Shown: positions 25,391-34,668, counted from the stretch's first letter. The stretch: DNA of 64,000 bases from Bacteroidales bacterium UBA1180 (GCA_002310195.1 DBYS01000001.1:203527-267526); one strand, 5' to 3'. A program made the numbers and translations. The notes: generated by a model from the sequence alone, not told the origin.

Positions 25391-27431
25391 ACTGCTACGC
25401 ATATATGACTACCTTGCCACCCACCGCCGCTGGCTGTGGATAACACTGGTTGTGGCCATAGCAGCGCTCATCGGTCTGGCTGCCTCACTCCGCTACGACG
25501 AGGATATAATGGACTTCCTGCCTATCGATGATGAGGATCGTGAAGCACTCGCCGTCTATCAGTCGCAGCAGTCTGCCTCGCGTATCATACTGATCGTTGA
25601 GGGCGACAGTCTGCGCGACGATGTCATCGACAAATTTGCAGATCGGCTGCCTGACTTGCAAACGGAGCTTGACCCGTCGGAAGGGCTCGCTGCCATCTAT
25701 GCCCAGATGCCGTACTTCATTGCCGACAGTACCTACGCGCAGTTCGATTCGCTCTTTACCCCGCAAGCTATCCGTGAAGCCCTGCAGCATGACCGGATGT
25801 TGCTGTCTATTCCCGGAACAAGTTTCTTCAGTTCAGCTATTCAATACGACCCGTTAGGGCTCGTTCAAATTTCAAATTTCAAATTTCAAATCTCAAATGA
25901 AAAACGCTCTTATGCGTTTTTCTATAGTCCCTACGGTAGCACCGAGACCCAACGTAATGCCCACCTGGTCGATTCGCTGCAGGCTGTGGCAGATGAGATA
26001 TCAGCGAGTTATCCTGACCTCAATATCCGTTGGATCGGTGCCCCGGTGATATCTGTGGGTAACGCACGGCGCATCAAGCTTGATACGATCCTGTGTATAG
26101 CCCTGTCGCTGGTGCTTATTATATTACTGCTCGCGTACGCGTTCCCGCGCAGGCGTGACCTGTGGCTGATTCTTCTGTCCGTCTCGTTCGGCTGGCTCGT
26201 AGGCATGAGTGTGCTGCGCCTGATTACTCCCACTATCAGTGCTGTCGTACTCGGCATAGGCAGTGTGCTGATTGGTATAGCCGTCAATTATCCGTTGCAC
26301 CTGCTCGTTCACCAGCGTTACACAACCTCTGTACGGCAAACCCTGCAGGAGGTACTCTCGCCACTGGTGGTAGGCAACATCACTACTGTCGGCGCGTTCC
26401 TTGCGCTTGTACCGCTGCAAGCTACGGCTCTGCGACACTTGGGGATCTTCGCCGCAGCAATGCTGGTGGGCACCATCCTGTTCTGTATCTTCGTGTTGCC
26501 GCACATGATGTCTGCCGAACCGACGCCTGTAAGGGAGATTCGCCTCCCCCGCCGATGGTCAATCATCAATCAACCCGCCAATCGCAAGTTGTCGGTTGCC
26601 CAATGGTCAATCATTGTCCTCACGCTCATTGCCGGCACCTATCTCTGGCTCCGGCCGTCCGAACGCTTCGATTCCAATCTCAATCATATCAACTACATGA
26701 CTCCCGAACAGCGCACCGATCTTGCGTACTTCGATTCGGTAGCCAATCCGCAGCGGATGATGGCGGAGCATGCCGAACGTGCCGATTGGTGGCTGTCGTA
26801 CTGGCAGACCCACGAACTGGACAGCGTGATCACTGCCATCCGCACCGAAGCGACAGCAACGGGATTCCGCGCCGAGGCTTTCACTCCGTTCTATGAGATG
26901 CTCACAAGCTGGCGACCGGTCAAAGCGTTCGACATGCGCCGCCTCACGCAGGGGCTAAGTGATAATTTTGATTATATCGGTCTGTGCTGCTCGGTGATCG
27001 TGTTCCTGTTCCTGTGGCTGAGTTTCCGCAATTTCTGGCTGGCGCTCATTGCGTTCGTGCCAATGGCACTGAGCTGGATCTGGATACTGGCTATCATGCA
27101 GCTCTGCGGACTGCAGTTCAATATAGTGAATATCATCCTCGCCACATTCATTTTCGGTCAGGGAGACGACTATACGATCTTCATCGTCGAGGGCTTGCTG
27201 TACGAGCACCGCACAGGCAAACCCATACTACCGCAATACCGGCAGTCTATTTTACTGTCGGCACTGATCATGTTGATTGGTGTGGGAATACTTGTTCTGG
27301 CCGTTCATCCGGCAATGCACTCCTTAGGTGCCGTGACGCTCATCGGCATGACGATCGTTCTGCTGATGGCTGTCACTGTCCCGCCGCTTTTGTTCCGCCT
27401 GTACGTCCGTCTGTCGCAACGTAATCAATAG
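25380..27431 (+). CDS. MMPL/RND-type lipid exporter
   Basis: A 683-residue exporter of the RND superfamily, MMPL branch, the standard export protein of aryl-polyene clusters. It has the duplicated layout: one helix (ITLVVAIAALIGLA), a periplasmic domain of ~180 residues, five to six helices (LVLIILLLAYAFP through IFVLPHMM), a second helix and periplasmic domain, and a final helical block. DFLPIDDEDREAL is the usual start of the first periplasmic domain. The coding region holds a tandem 7-bp repeat at 25864-25898 and a second 7-bp-periodic stretch at about 26550-26615. The ATG at 25380 overlaps the ligase stop. The end overlaps convergent cca by 7 bases. Confidence 0.87.
   Translation: MNDRLLRIYDYLATHRRWLWITLVVAIAALIGLAASLRYDEDIMDFLPIDDEDREALAVYQSQQSASRIILIVEGDSLRDDVIDKFADRLPDLQTELDPSEGLAAIYAQMPYFIADSTYAQFDSLFTPQAIREALQHDRMLLSIPGTSFFSSAIQYDPLGLVQISNFKFQISNEKRSYAFFYSPYGSTETQRNAHLVDSLQAVADEISASYPDLNIRWIGAPVISVGNARRIKLDTILCIALSLVLIILLLAYAFPRRRDLWLILLSVSFGWLVGMSVLRLITPTISAVVLGIGSVLIGIAVNYPLHLLVHQRYTTSVRQTLQEVLSPLVVGNITTVGAFLALVPLQATALRHLGIFAAAMLVGTILFCIFVLPHMMSAEPTPVREIRLPRRWSIINQPANRKLSVAQWSIIVLTLIAGTYLWLRPSERFDSNLNHINYMTPEQRTDLAYFDSVANPQRMMAEHAERADWWLSYWQTHELDSVITAIRTEATATGFRAEAFTPFYEMLTSWRPVKAFDMRRLTQGLSDNFDYIGLCCSVIVFLFLWLSFRNFWLALIAFVPMALSWIWILAIMQLCGLQFNIVNIILATFIFGQGDDYTIFIVEGLLYEHRTGKPILPQYRQSILLSALIMLIGVGILVLAVHPAMHSLGAVTLIGMTIVLLMAVTVPPLLFRLYVRLSQRNQ
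25864..25898 (+). repeat. Five tandem 7-bp repeats inside the exporter gene
   Basis: Four exact copies of TTCAAAT are followed by CTCAAAT. The repeat codes for Phe/Gln/Ile/Ser/Asn-rich residues in the first periplasmic domain. Seven is not a multiple of three, so gain or loss of one unit would shift the frame of the exporter. Confidence 0.9.
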
Positions 27432-28870
27432 GTCTCCAACCCTTTGTCTTTCGCAAGTTGGCGAATGAAGATCACGGCTGCGTCGTGATCGTTGGGAATA
27501 ATGCCGTCGAGGATAGCATCTTTGACAGCCGACTTGAGTTCGCCCACCAGGGCACAGGGCTCAAGGTGAAACATCTGCATGATTTCGTCACCCATTACGG
27601 GCGGTTGGAAGTTACGGATGCGGTCACGCTCCTCAAGTTCAACCATCTTATGCATCACCAGTTCATAATTGTCGTGATAGCGCTTTACCTTATCCTCGTT
27701 GCGCGAGGTGATATCCGCGTTGCAGAGCAGCATCAGATCGTTGATGTCATCGCCTGCTTCGAACAGCAACCGGCGCACGGCACTGTCGGTCACGGTCTCC
27801 TCAATCAGATTGATAGGCCGCATGTGCAGGTCAACCATCTTCACCACATAATTCATTTTCTCGTTCTGCGGGAGTTTGAGTGCCTTGAAGATCTTCGGCA
27901 CCATCTTCGCACCGAGATAATTGTGGTTATAGAACGTCCAGCCTACCTTCGGCTCGTACTTCTTCGAGCGCGGCTTGCCTATATCGTGCAGCAAGGCCGC
28001 CCAGCGGAGCCACAATCCACCTTGCGCCTCGGCAACATTATCGAGAACCTTCAGCGTGTGGTAGAATATATCCTTGTGCGCACGGCCGTTCATCGTCTCC
28101 ACGCCTTTCAGTGCCGCCAGTTCGGGGAAGATCAGCGGTAGCAGGCCGGTCTTATCCAGCAGCAGCCAGCCCTCCGACGGACGGCGCGAGAGCATGATCT
28201 TGTTCAGCTCGTCGGCTATACGTTCGCGCGTGATGATATTGATGCGTTCCTTGTTCCTTGCTATCGCATCGAAGCACTCGCCGGTAAGGTTGAACCCGAG
28301 TTGTGTGGCAAACCGTATAGCGCGCATCATCCGCAGCGGATCGTCGCTGAAAGTAATGTCCGGATCAAGCGGCGTCTGTATGATACAATCCTCAAGGTCG
28401 TACATTCCGCCAAACGGGTCAAGGAGCTCGCCGTAACGGTCCTTGTTCAGGCAAATCGCCATAGCGTTGATCGTGAAGTCGCGGCGGTTCTGATCCTCCT
28501 CCAGCGTACCGTCCTCAACGATGGGGTTACGCGAGTCATGGCGGTAACTCTCTTTCCTTGCCCCCACGAACTCCACCTCCGTGTCGCCTTTTTTCACCTG
28601 CGCCGTACCGAAGGTCTTGAATACGCTCAGGTGCGAACCTCTGCCCAGACGTTTGGCTACAGCCTCAGCAAGCAGTATGCCCCAACGCGGGACCTCACCA
28701 TCGGCGGAAGCTTTGCCTACAACCACTACATCTATATCCTTGCTGTCGCGATGAAGGATCAGATCACGTACCCAACCGCCTACTACATAGCATTCTATAC
28801 CCAGCTTATCGGCTTCCTCGCCGACAAGCTCAAGTATAGGCTGATGTATTTTCGGGTTGGTGATGATCAT
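27425..28870 (-). CDS. cca: tRNA nucleotidyltransferase / poly(A) polymerase family protein with HD domain
   Basis: Adds or repairs the 3' CCA of tRNA. It has 481 residues. The class II nucleotidyltransferase signature GGWVRDLIL and DIDVVVVG (about residues 30-50) and the RRDFTINAMAI segment are clear, followed by the head/neck helices with RMMRAIRFATQLGF. A C-terminal HD phosphohydrolase domain has LLHDIGKPRSKKY (about residue 280), a common addition in Bacteroidetes. Its ATG overlaps the end of rmlB (4 bases), so it is the last gene of the dacB-birA-rmlB-cca run. Confidence 0.92.
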   Translation of the reverse strand: MIITNPKIHQPILELVGEEADKLGIECYVVGGWVRDLILHRDSKDIDVVVVGKASADGEVPRWGILLAEAVAKRLGRGSHLSVFKTFGTAQVKKGDTEVEFVGARKESYRHDSRNPIVEDGTLEEDQNRRDFTINAMAICLNKDRYGELLDPFGGMYDLEDCIIQTPLDPDITFSDDPLRMMRAIRFATQLGFNLTGECFDAIARNKERINIITRERIADELNKIMLSRRPSEGWLLLDKTGLLPLIFPELAALKGVETMNGRAHKDIFYHTLKVLDNVAEAQGGLWLRWAALLHDIGKPRSKKYEPKVGWTFYNHNYLGAKMVPKIFKALKLPQNEKMNYVVKMVDLHMRPINLIEETVTDSAVRRLLFEAGDDINDLMLLCNADITSRNEDKVKRYHDNYELVMHKMVELEERDRIRNFQPPVMGDEIMQMFHLEPCALVGELKSAVKDAILDGIIPNDHDAAVIFIRQLAKDKGLETY

Positions 28871-29997
28871 CTGTTGGCATACATATCTTGGTAGTACTTC
28901 TCGTATTCACCGGAAGTAATATTGTCCACCCAGGCCTCGTTGTCCAGATACCAGCGAACGGTCTTCTCTATGCCTTCCTCAAACTGCAGCGTCGGTTCCC
29001 AACCAAGTTCCTTTTGCAACTTGCGGGAGTCGATGGCATAACGCATATCATGGCCGGCACGGTCGGTTACGAAGGTGATCAGGTTCATATCTTCGTCCTC
29101 CTTACGTCCGAGCAGACGGTCCACTGTGCGGATCACCACCTTGATGATATCGATGTTCTTCCACTCGTTGAACCCGCCGATGTTATACGTCTCGGCTATC
29201 GTGCCTTTGTGGAAGATCAGGTCGATGGCTCGTGCATGATCCTCTACGTATAGCCAGTCGCGCACGTTCTCGCCTTTGCCATACACGGGCAGGGGCTTGC
29301 GGTGACGGATATTGTTGATGAATAGGGGTATCAGCTTCTCCGGGAACTGGTACGGACCGTAATTGTTCGAGCAGTTCGTGACGATAGTCGGCATGCCGTA
29401 AGTGTCGTGGAATGCACGCACGAAGTGATCGCTGCTCGCTTTCGATGCGCTGTAGGGCGAATGCGGGTTGTACTTCGTTGTTTCTACAAAGAAGTTCTCA
29501 CCGTATGTCTCGTGACCCTCGGCTGAGGCTTTCGTTGTAAACGGCGACGGCAATCCTTCGGGGTGCGTGAGTTCCAGTGCACCATACACCTCATCGGTGG
29601 ATATATGGTAGAATCGTTTGCCTTCGTACTTCTCCGGCAGACTCTCCCAGTATAGCTTGGCAGCCTGAAGCATGCTCAGCGTACCCATCACGTTCGTGCG
29701 GGCAAAGGTGAACGGATCTTTGATCGAACGGTCAACATGACTCTCCGCTGCCAGATGGATCACGCCGGTCACCTGCTCCTCCTGCATCAGGGCATAGATC
29801 GTATCGAAGTCGCAGATATCTGCACGCACAAAGCGGTAATTGGGCTTCTGCTCAATGTCCTTGAGGTTGGCGAGGTTACCTGCGTAGGTCAGTTTGTCCA
29901 CATTGATGATGCGGTACTCTGGGTACTTGTTCACAAACAGCCGTACCACATGACTTCCGATGAATCCGGCGCCGCCGGTGATGATGATGCTTTTCAT
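28867..29997 (-). CDS. rmlB: dTDP-glucose 4,6-dehydratase
   Basis: Converts dTDP-glucose to the 4-keto-6-deoxy sugar, an early step in dTDP-rhamnose synthesis for surface polysaccharide. It has 376 residues. Visible are the NAD-binding GGAGFIGSHV (residues 8-17), HLAAESHVDRSI, STDEVYGAL, the catalytic YSASKASSDHF (Tyr/Lys) and NNYGPYQFPEKLIPL. The other rml genes are absent here, so the pathway must be completed elsewhere. It is one base from birA and overlaps cca. Confidence 0.95.
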   Translation of the reverse strand: MKSIIITGGAGFIGSHVVRLFVNKYPEYRIINVDKLTYAGNLANLKDIEQKPNYRFVRADICDFDTIYALMQEEQVTGVIHLAAESHVDRSIKDPFTFARTNVMGTLSMLQAAKLYWESLPEKYEGKRFYHISTDEVYGALELTHPEGLPSPFTTKASAEGHETYGENFFVETTKYNPHSPYSASKASSDHFVRAFHDTYGMPTIVTNCSNNYGPYQFPEKLIPLFINNIRHRKPLPVYGKGENVRDWLYVEDHARAIDLIFHKGTIAETYNIGGFNEWKNIDIIKVVIRTVDRLLGRKEDEDMNLITFVTDRAGHDMRYAIDSRKLQKELGWEPTLQFEEGIEKTVRWYLDNEAWVDNITSGEYEKYYQDMYANR

Positions 29998-29998
29998 A

Positions 29999-30790
29999 TT
30001 ATATTACGAATTGTATTTGCTTGAAATGATATTTGCGTATCTCTGTTTCGCCCTCGGCTTGCAGCAATATACTGCCGTCGTCGGCTATATCCCGGATCTG
30101 TGCCCGAAACGTTTTCTGTTGCTCGTCTGCTCGCACTATACGTGTCGGCACGGTGCTTACCTCCCGCTCTACGTACGGCCAGTATCCCTCGCGGCGGTAC
30201 AGGTGCTGCATGTAATACGCCCGGCTGTCCGCAGCATTCCATTTCAGCGTGAAGTGCAGCATCTGCATCATCACGTGCATCACTTGATGGATATCCGTGT
30301 CGTTGCCTGTTATCTGTTTCAGACTCACGGGGTTCGGCGCGTTGCTTATCCACTGCTCCTGATTCAGATTGATACCTATGCCTGCTATGCTGTGCAATAT
30401 ACGCTTGCCGCTCAGGCTGTTCTCCACCAGTATGCCGGCTATCTTCCTGTCGCCGAAGTAGATGTCGTTCGGCCACTTCACTGTCAATCTGTCACGCTGC
30501 TCCTCGGGCAGGTACTGCGCTATTGTCCGATGGGTCGCTATGGCGGCAATGATGTTCAGCCTGAACTGCTCTGCAGGCGTTGTATCGGGTTGCTTGAGCA
30601 GGTAAGTCAATAGCAAGTTCTTGTCACGCTCTGCCTCCCAGCCGTTGCCGGTCTGCCCGCGTCCCGAGGTCTGATAACCCGTGTATAGCACAGGTATATC
30701 TTCGTCCAAACAGCCGGCATACTCCGGTTCTTCGCCTCGGAGCAATCGTGCCATCAGACTGTTCGTGCTATCGGTCTCCTGTATATACAT
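29999..30790 (-). CDS. birA: Biotin--[acetyl-CoA carboxylase] ligase
   Basis: Attaches biotin to carboxyl-carrier proteins. It has 263 residues with no N-terminal winged helix, so it should be a ligase without repressor activity. It begins directly with the catalytic domain: ETDSTNSLM, GYQTSGRGQTGNGW (biotin-adenylate loop, about residue 40) and KWPNDIYFGDRKIAGIL. The C-terminal SH3-like part ends near DDGSILLQAEGE. It lies between dacB and rmlB on the same strand. Confidence 0.93.
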   Translation of the reverse strand: MYIQETDSTNSLMARLLRGEEPEYAGCLDEDIPVLYTGYQTSGRGQTGNGWEAERDKNLLLTYLLKQPDTTPAEQFRLNIIAAIATHRTIAQYLPEEQRDRLTVKWPNDIYFGDRKIAGILVENSLSGKRILHSIAGIGINLNQEQWISNAPNPVSLKQITGNDTDIHQVMHVMMQMLHFTLKWNAADSRAYYMQHLYRREGYWPYVEREVSTVPTRIVRADEQQKTFRAQIRDIADDGSILLQAEGETEIRKYHFKQIQFVI

Positions 30791-30821
30791 CGCTATGTAT
30801 CAGCCATCTTTGGCTGATGCT

Positions 30822-32252
30822 TTACTTGCCTTTAGTGGTATAGAGGTCCAGCAGGTAATCGCCTATTACCTTCTGTATCTGCTTGGCCTTGCCGTTACCG
30901 AAGCTCACCATCACGGCAAACACCCACGTCTTGCCGTTGGGCAGCTCGATGTATCCGGCAAAGTTCTTCGTCGCGGCTATCGTGCCCGACTTGGCATGCA
31001 CCTTGCCGTCAAGCTCGGTATCTTTGAGCAGCGTACGCAACGTGCCGGTCTGTCCGCTCACGGGCAGCGAGGCATAGAACGCGTCACTGTTCTTCGAGCG
31101 GTACATGTACGTGAGCAGTTGCACCAGGGTCTCCGCACTCAGTGCGTCCTGCGGTGCCAGACCGCAACCGTCCACGATGCGCGCACTGCGTATATCTACG
31201 CCGCGACGCAACCAGTAGTCTTTCTCAAAATCCGCGGAGTTATGGATCGTGCAGGGCACGGTGTAACGTGATCCGAACGTGCGGAACAGCGACTCGGCGT
31301 ACATGTTGTTTGAGTGGATGTTCGTCTCCATTATGATCTCCGACAGCGGTGGCGACTGCCATGTGTATAGCAACGTACGCGGCTTGCCGTCAGCCTCAGC
31401 GTGATACGTCGGTTCGGCGGTGGTGGTTATGCCGTTCTCCTCCAGCTTTTTGGTCAGGTGTTGCACAAGCAGCAATCCCGGGTTGGGCAGATCGCCCTGT
31501 ACGCCAAACGACCCTTGGTTGCTCGGTACGCTACCCGTCAGGTAACGGGTGTAGTTGTACGCCGCACCGTGAACGAACGCCCCGTCGTGGGTGATCGTGG
31601 TGCAACGTATGTGGTTGTCAAACTGTATGCCCGGCACCTCGGGATTGGTGTACTGCACCTCCGCCACGCTGCCTACAGGGCCCGAACGCAGCACAACGTT
31701 CATCGTGTTGTCCATGTACGACAGCGCATAGATCCCCGGAGCGTAGTAGTTGCCTATGTCCTCCCAGATCCACCCGGGATTGATTGCATCGGCGTCGAAG
31801 TAACTCAGGTCGGCTATTACCTGACCTTCTATGCGGCGTATATCTGCCTCACGTATAGCACGCACCCAGCGGTTAAGCAGGTTGCGGTCGCCTACTTTCT
31901 GCGATCCGAGGGTAGGGTCACCTGTGCCGCGCACGTACAGGTCGCCTTTCAGCACGCCGCCTTCTATCGTGCCGCTGTACTCGATATATGTGCTGAACCG
32001 GTAATCCGGTCCCAGGGTCTCAAGGGCTGTGGCCGTAGGCAGCAGCTTCATCACCGAGGCAGGCGGAGCAACGTTCTTCTCTCTGAATGCGTCAATCACT
32101 TCGCCGCTCTCCAGGTCCTGAACAAGCAGCGTGATGTTGGCCGTGGCAGTCACCGGGTGCTGCAGCAGTATGTCGATGCTCTCACCGGCATACAGCGCGC
32201 TCGCCGTCGTGCAAACGACAAGCAGACATATATTTCTCAATATAGTTTTCAT
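30822..32252 (-). CDS. dacB: D-alanyl-D-alanine carboxypeptidase/endopeptidase (PBP4, DacB)
   Basis: Periplasmic low-molecular-mass penicillin-binding protein that trims peptidoglycan stem peptides. It has 476 residues. The signal peptide MKTILRNICLLVVCTTASALYA is followed by the three active-site motifs: SxxK in PPASVMKLL (about residue 60), SxN in HSNNMYAES and KSG in HAKSGTIAATKNF. The insertion domain between SxxK and SxN fits class C PBP4. The ATG at 32252 follows closely on a good promoter and is preferred over the longer frame to 32303. Confidence 0.93.
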   Translation of the reverse strand: MKTILRNICLLVVCTTASALYAGESIDILLQHPVTATANITLLVQDLESGEVIDAFREKNVAPPASVMKLLPTATALETLGPDYRFSTYIEYSGTIEGGVLKGDLYVRGTGDPTLGSQKVGDRNLLNRWVRAIREADIRRIEGQVIADLSYFDADAINPGWIWEDIGNYYAPGIYALSYMDNTMNVVLRSGPVGSVAEVQYTNPEVPGIQFDNHIRCTTITHDGAFVHGAAYNYTRYLTGSVPSNQGSFGVQGDLPNPGLLLVQHLTKKLEENGITTTAEPTYHAEADGKPRTLLYTWQSPPLSEIIMETNIHSNNMYAESLFRTFGSRYTVPCTIHNSADFEKDYWLRRGVDIRSARIVDGCGLAPQDALSAETLVQLLTYMYRSKNSDAFYASLPVSGQTGTLRTLLKDTELDGKVHAKSGTIAATKNFAGYIELPNGKTWVFAVMVSFGNGKAKQIQKVIGDYLLDLYTTKGK

Positions 32253-32261
32253 ATTGCGGCA

Positions 32262-32293
32262 CAAAGATAATAAAAAATTCTTACTTTTCCAAA
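32262..32293 (-). promoter_or_regulatory. Promoter of the dacB-birA-rmlB-cca run
   Basis: On the minus strand TTTG (32293-32290) and TATCTTTG (32269-32262) are 20 bases apart. The start would be near 32255, almost at the dacB ATG, so the leader is nearly absent. Confidence 0.8.
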
Positions 32294-32350
32294 TTTTAGG
32301 CATATATTTTGTTGTATTTCTTCTTGTGCAAACCCAAAATACACAGTATA

Positions 32351-34369
32351 ATGAAAAAACTAATCTATTTCACCATCATGGCAGCAGTTTTTACAGCATG
32401 CTCTACCTCTCCTAAGCAGACCACCGGTATCCCTCTCGACAATCTGGATACCACGGCTGTTCCCCAGAATGATTTTTACCAGTACGCCTGTGGCGGCTGG
32501 ATGGCAGCTAACCCCCTCACGCCCGAGTACGCACGCTTCGGCTCGTTCGACAAACTTGCGCTCAACAACCTTGAGCAGGTCAACGGCCTGATCCAGGAGA
32601 TCGCCGCCGACAAACACGAACCCGGTTCCGTGGCACAGAAGATCGGCGATATCTACAATCTTGCTCTCGACACCACGCGTCGCAACAGCGAAGGTATTGC
32701 TCCGGTTCAGAACACTCTCAGCGAGATCCGAGCTATCCAATCCCGTGACGAGTTCTCGAAGCTCCTCGGCGCATCGATGGAATACGCCCTGTTCGCAATG
32801 TACGTCGATGCCGACGCTATGAACTCCAGCATGAATATCATGAACGAGTATCAGGCAGGCTTTGCGCTCGGTGAGAAGGAGTATTATATCGATACCGACG
32901 AGACCACCCTCAACATACGCGCCAAGTACGAGCAGTACATAGCCAACATGTTCCGCCTCTTCGCCCAGCCCGAGCCCGAGCAGGCCGCCAAGACCGTTCT
33001 GCGCCTCGAGACACGTCTGGCTAAGGCTGCCAAGAACAATGTCGAGCTGCGCGACCCGATCGCTAATTACAACAAGATGTCCGTTGCTGATCTTCAGAAG
33101 CTCGTGCCGCAACTCAACTGGCAGGAGTTCTTCGCTGCACTCGGCGTAACGCTCGATAGCGTGAATATCGGTCAAACCGCTCACCTCCAGGAGGTTGGCC
33201 GTCTGCTGGCCGAGGAACCCCTTGAGGATATCAAGACCCTGTTTACATGGCAGGTCATCGACGGCGCGGCTTCGTACCTCACCGACGAGATCTATATGGA
33301 GAGCTTCAACTTCTATGGCAAGGTTCTCTCCGGACGCGAAGAACCTTCGCCGCTGTGGAAACGTGCCGTAGGTATAGTCAACGGTACACTCGGCGAGGCT
33401 GTAGGACAGATGTATGTGCAGAAATATTTCCCCGAGGAAAACAAACAGCGTATGCTCAATCTTGTGCACAACCTGCAAACCTCACTCGGGCAGCGTATTC
33501 AGGCGCTCGACTGGATGAGCGACGCTACCAAAGCCAAGGCTACCGAGAAACTCAACGCCATCACCATCAAGATCGGTTACCCCGACGAGTGGCGTGACTA
33601 TTCGGATCTCAATATCGATGCCTCTGTGCCGTACTACGAGAATCTCCAGCGTGCCGCTAAGTTCGAGCAGGCTTACTCTCTCTCGTTCCTCGGCAAACCC
33701 GTGGATAAGAAGAAGTGGTACATGACTCCGCAAACCGTCAATGCCTATTACAATCCTTCGTCCAACGAGATCTGCTTCCCCGCAGGTATTCTCCAGTACC
33801 CGTTCTTCGATATGTCGGCCGACGATGCGTTCAACTATGGTGCTATCGGAGTCGTTATCGGCCACGAGATGACCCACGGCTTCGACGACCAGGGCTGCCT
33901 GTTCGACAAGGATGGCAATATGAACAACTGGTGGACTGCCGACGACAAGGCGCAGTTCGATGCCCGCACCAAGGTTATGGAGGAGTACTTCAACGGCATC
34001 GAGGTCGCCCCGGGCGTACATGCCAACGGTGCCTTCACCCTCGGTGAGAACATTGCCGACCACGGCGGATTGCAGATCTCCTACCAGGCGTTCCGCAACA
34101 ACGAGAACGCCAAACCCGAAGCCGAGCGCCTCGGCACGGTAGATGGCTTCACACCCGAGCAGCGGTTCTTCCTCGCTTATGCTAATGTATGGGCCGGAAA
34201 TATCCGTCCCGAGGAGATCCTCAACCGCACGAAGTCCGACCCGCACTCTCTCGGCCGCTGGCGTGTCAACGGTGCCCTGCCGCACATCGCTGCCTGGTAC
34301 GACGCTTGGAACGTCACACCAGAGAGCCCGATGTATCTCGAACCCGAAAAACGTGTACATATATGGTAA
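32351..34369 (+). CDS. M13-family zinc metallopeptidase lipoprotein (PepO/neprilysin type)
   Basis: A 672-residue endopeptidase that cleaves peptides of up to about 40 residues. The N-terminus MKKLIYFTIMAAVFTACSTS is a lipoprotein signal (lipobox FTAC), placing it on a periplasmic or surface membrane face. The zinc site is GHEMTHGFDDQG (about residue 505) with the third ligand in LGENIADHGGL. The substrate-orienting NAYYNPSSNEI and the C-terminal CxxW-like end (EPEKRVHIW) fit the family. It shares 7 bases with the following Dabb gene. Confidence 0.93.
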   Translation: MKKLIYFTIMAAVFTACSTSPKQTTGIPLDNLDTTAVPQNDFYQYACGGWMAANPLTPEYARFGSFDKLALNNLEQVNGLIQEIAADKHEPGSVAQKIGDIYNLALDTTRRNSEGIAPVQNTLSEIRAIQSRDEFSKLLGASMEYALFAMYVDADAMNSSMNIMNEYQAGFALGEKEYYIDTDETTLNIRAKYEQYIANMFRLFAQPEPEQAAKTVLRLETRLAKAAKNNVELRDPIANYNKMSVADLQKLVPQLNWQEFFAALGVTLDSVNIGQTAHLQEVGRLLAEEPLEDIKTLFTWQVIDGAASYLTDEIYMESFNFYGKVLSGREEPSPLWKRAVGIVNGTLGEAVGQMYVQKYFPEENKQRMLNLVHNLQTSLGQRIQALDWMSDATKAKATEKLNAITIKIGYPDEWRDYSDLNIDASVPYYENLQRAAKFEQAYSLSFLGKPVDKKKWYMTPQTVNAYYNPSSNEICFPAGILQYPFFDMSADDAFNYGAIGVVIGHEMTHGFDDQGCLFDKDGNMNNWWTADDKAQFDARTKVMEEYFNGIEVAPGVHANGAFTLGENIADHGGLQISYQAFRNNENAKPEAERLGTVDGFTPEQRFFLAYANVWAGNIRPEEILNRTKSDPHSLGRWRVNGALPHIAAWYDAWNVTPESPMYLEPEKRVHIW

Positions 34370-34668
34370 AGCATGTAGTATTCTTCCGCCTTGCCGATGA
34401 GGCTGAAGGCAAAACCAAACTGCAGAACGCACAACTCATCAAGCAGGGCTTATTGTCCCTGCTTGACAAAGTGCCTGTGTTGAAAACTGAACGTGTGGGA
34501 ATCAATATCCCTAATGCCAAGAAGACCGACTACGACCTCTGTCTTGAGTGCGAGTTCGATTCGTGGGAGGATGTCGACACCTATCAGAACCACCCCGAGC
34601 ACCTCAAGGTTGCCGCGTATATTACCAAGTGCCGCACCGCCCGTGCCGCTGTCGATTACGAGTTCTGA
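34363..34668 (+). CDS. Stress-responsive alpha/beta-barrel (Dabb) domain protein
   Basis: A 101-residue ferredoxin-like barrel protein. It begins MVKHVVFFRLADEAEGK, the canonical Dabb first strand, and has YDLCLECEFDSWEDVDTYQNHPEH and a tail with AAYITKC. These small dimeric barrels have varied or unknown roles. The ATG at 34363 overlaps the last codons of the M13 gene. The frame upstream lies inside that gene and is a shadow. Confidence 0.85.
   Translation: MVKHVVFFRLADEAEGKTKLQNAQLIKQGLLSLLDKVPVLKTERVGINIPNAKKTDYDLCLECEFDSWEDVDTYQNHPEHLKVAAYITKCRTARAAVDYEF

Noticed and set aside
32360..33478. 372-codon minus-strand frame opposite the M13 peptidase gene
   Set aside because: It mirrors the codon structure of the real gene, has no family resemblance and would conflict with the zinc-peptidase reading frame.
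33482..34432. 316-codon minus-strand frame opposite the end of the M13 peptidase and the start of the Dabb gene
   Set aside because: Same reasons; it covers parts of two well-supported genes on the plus strand.
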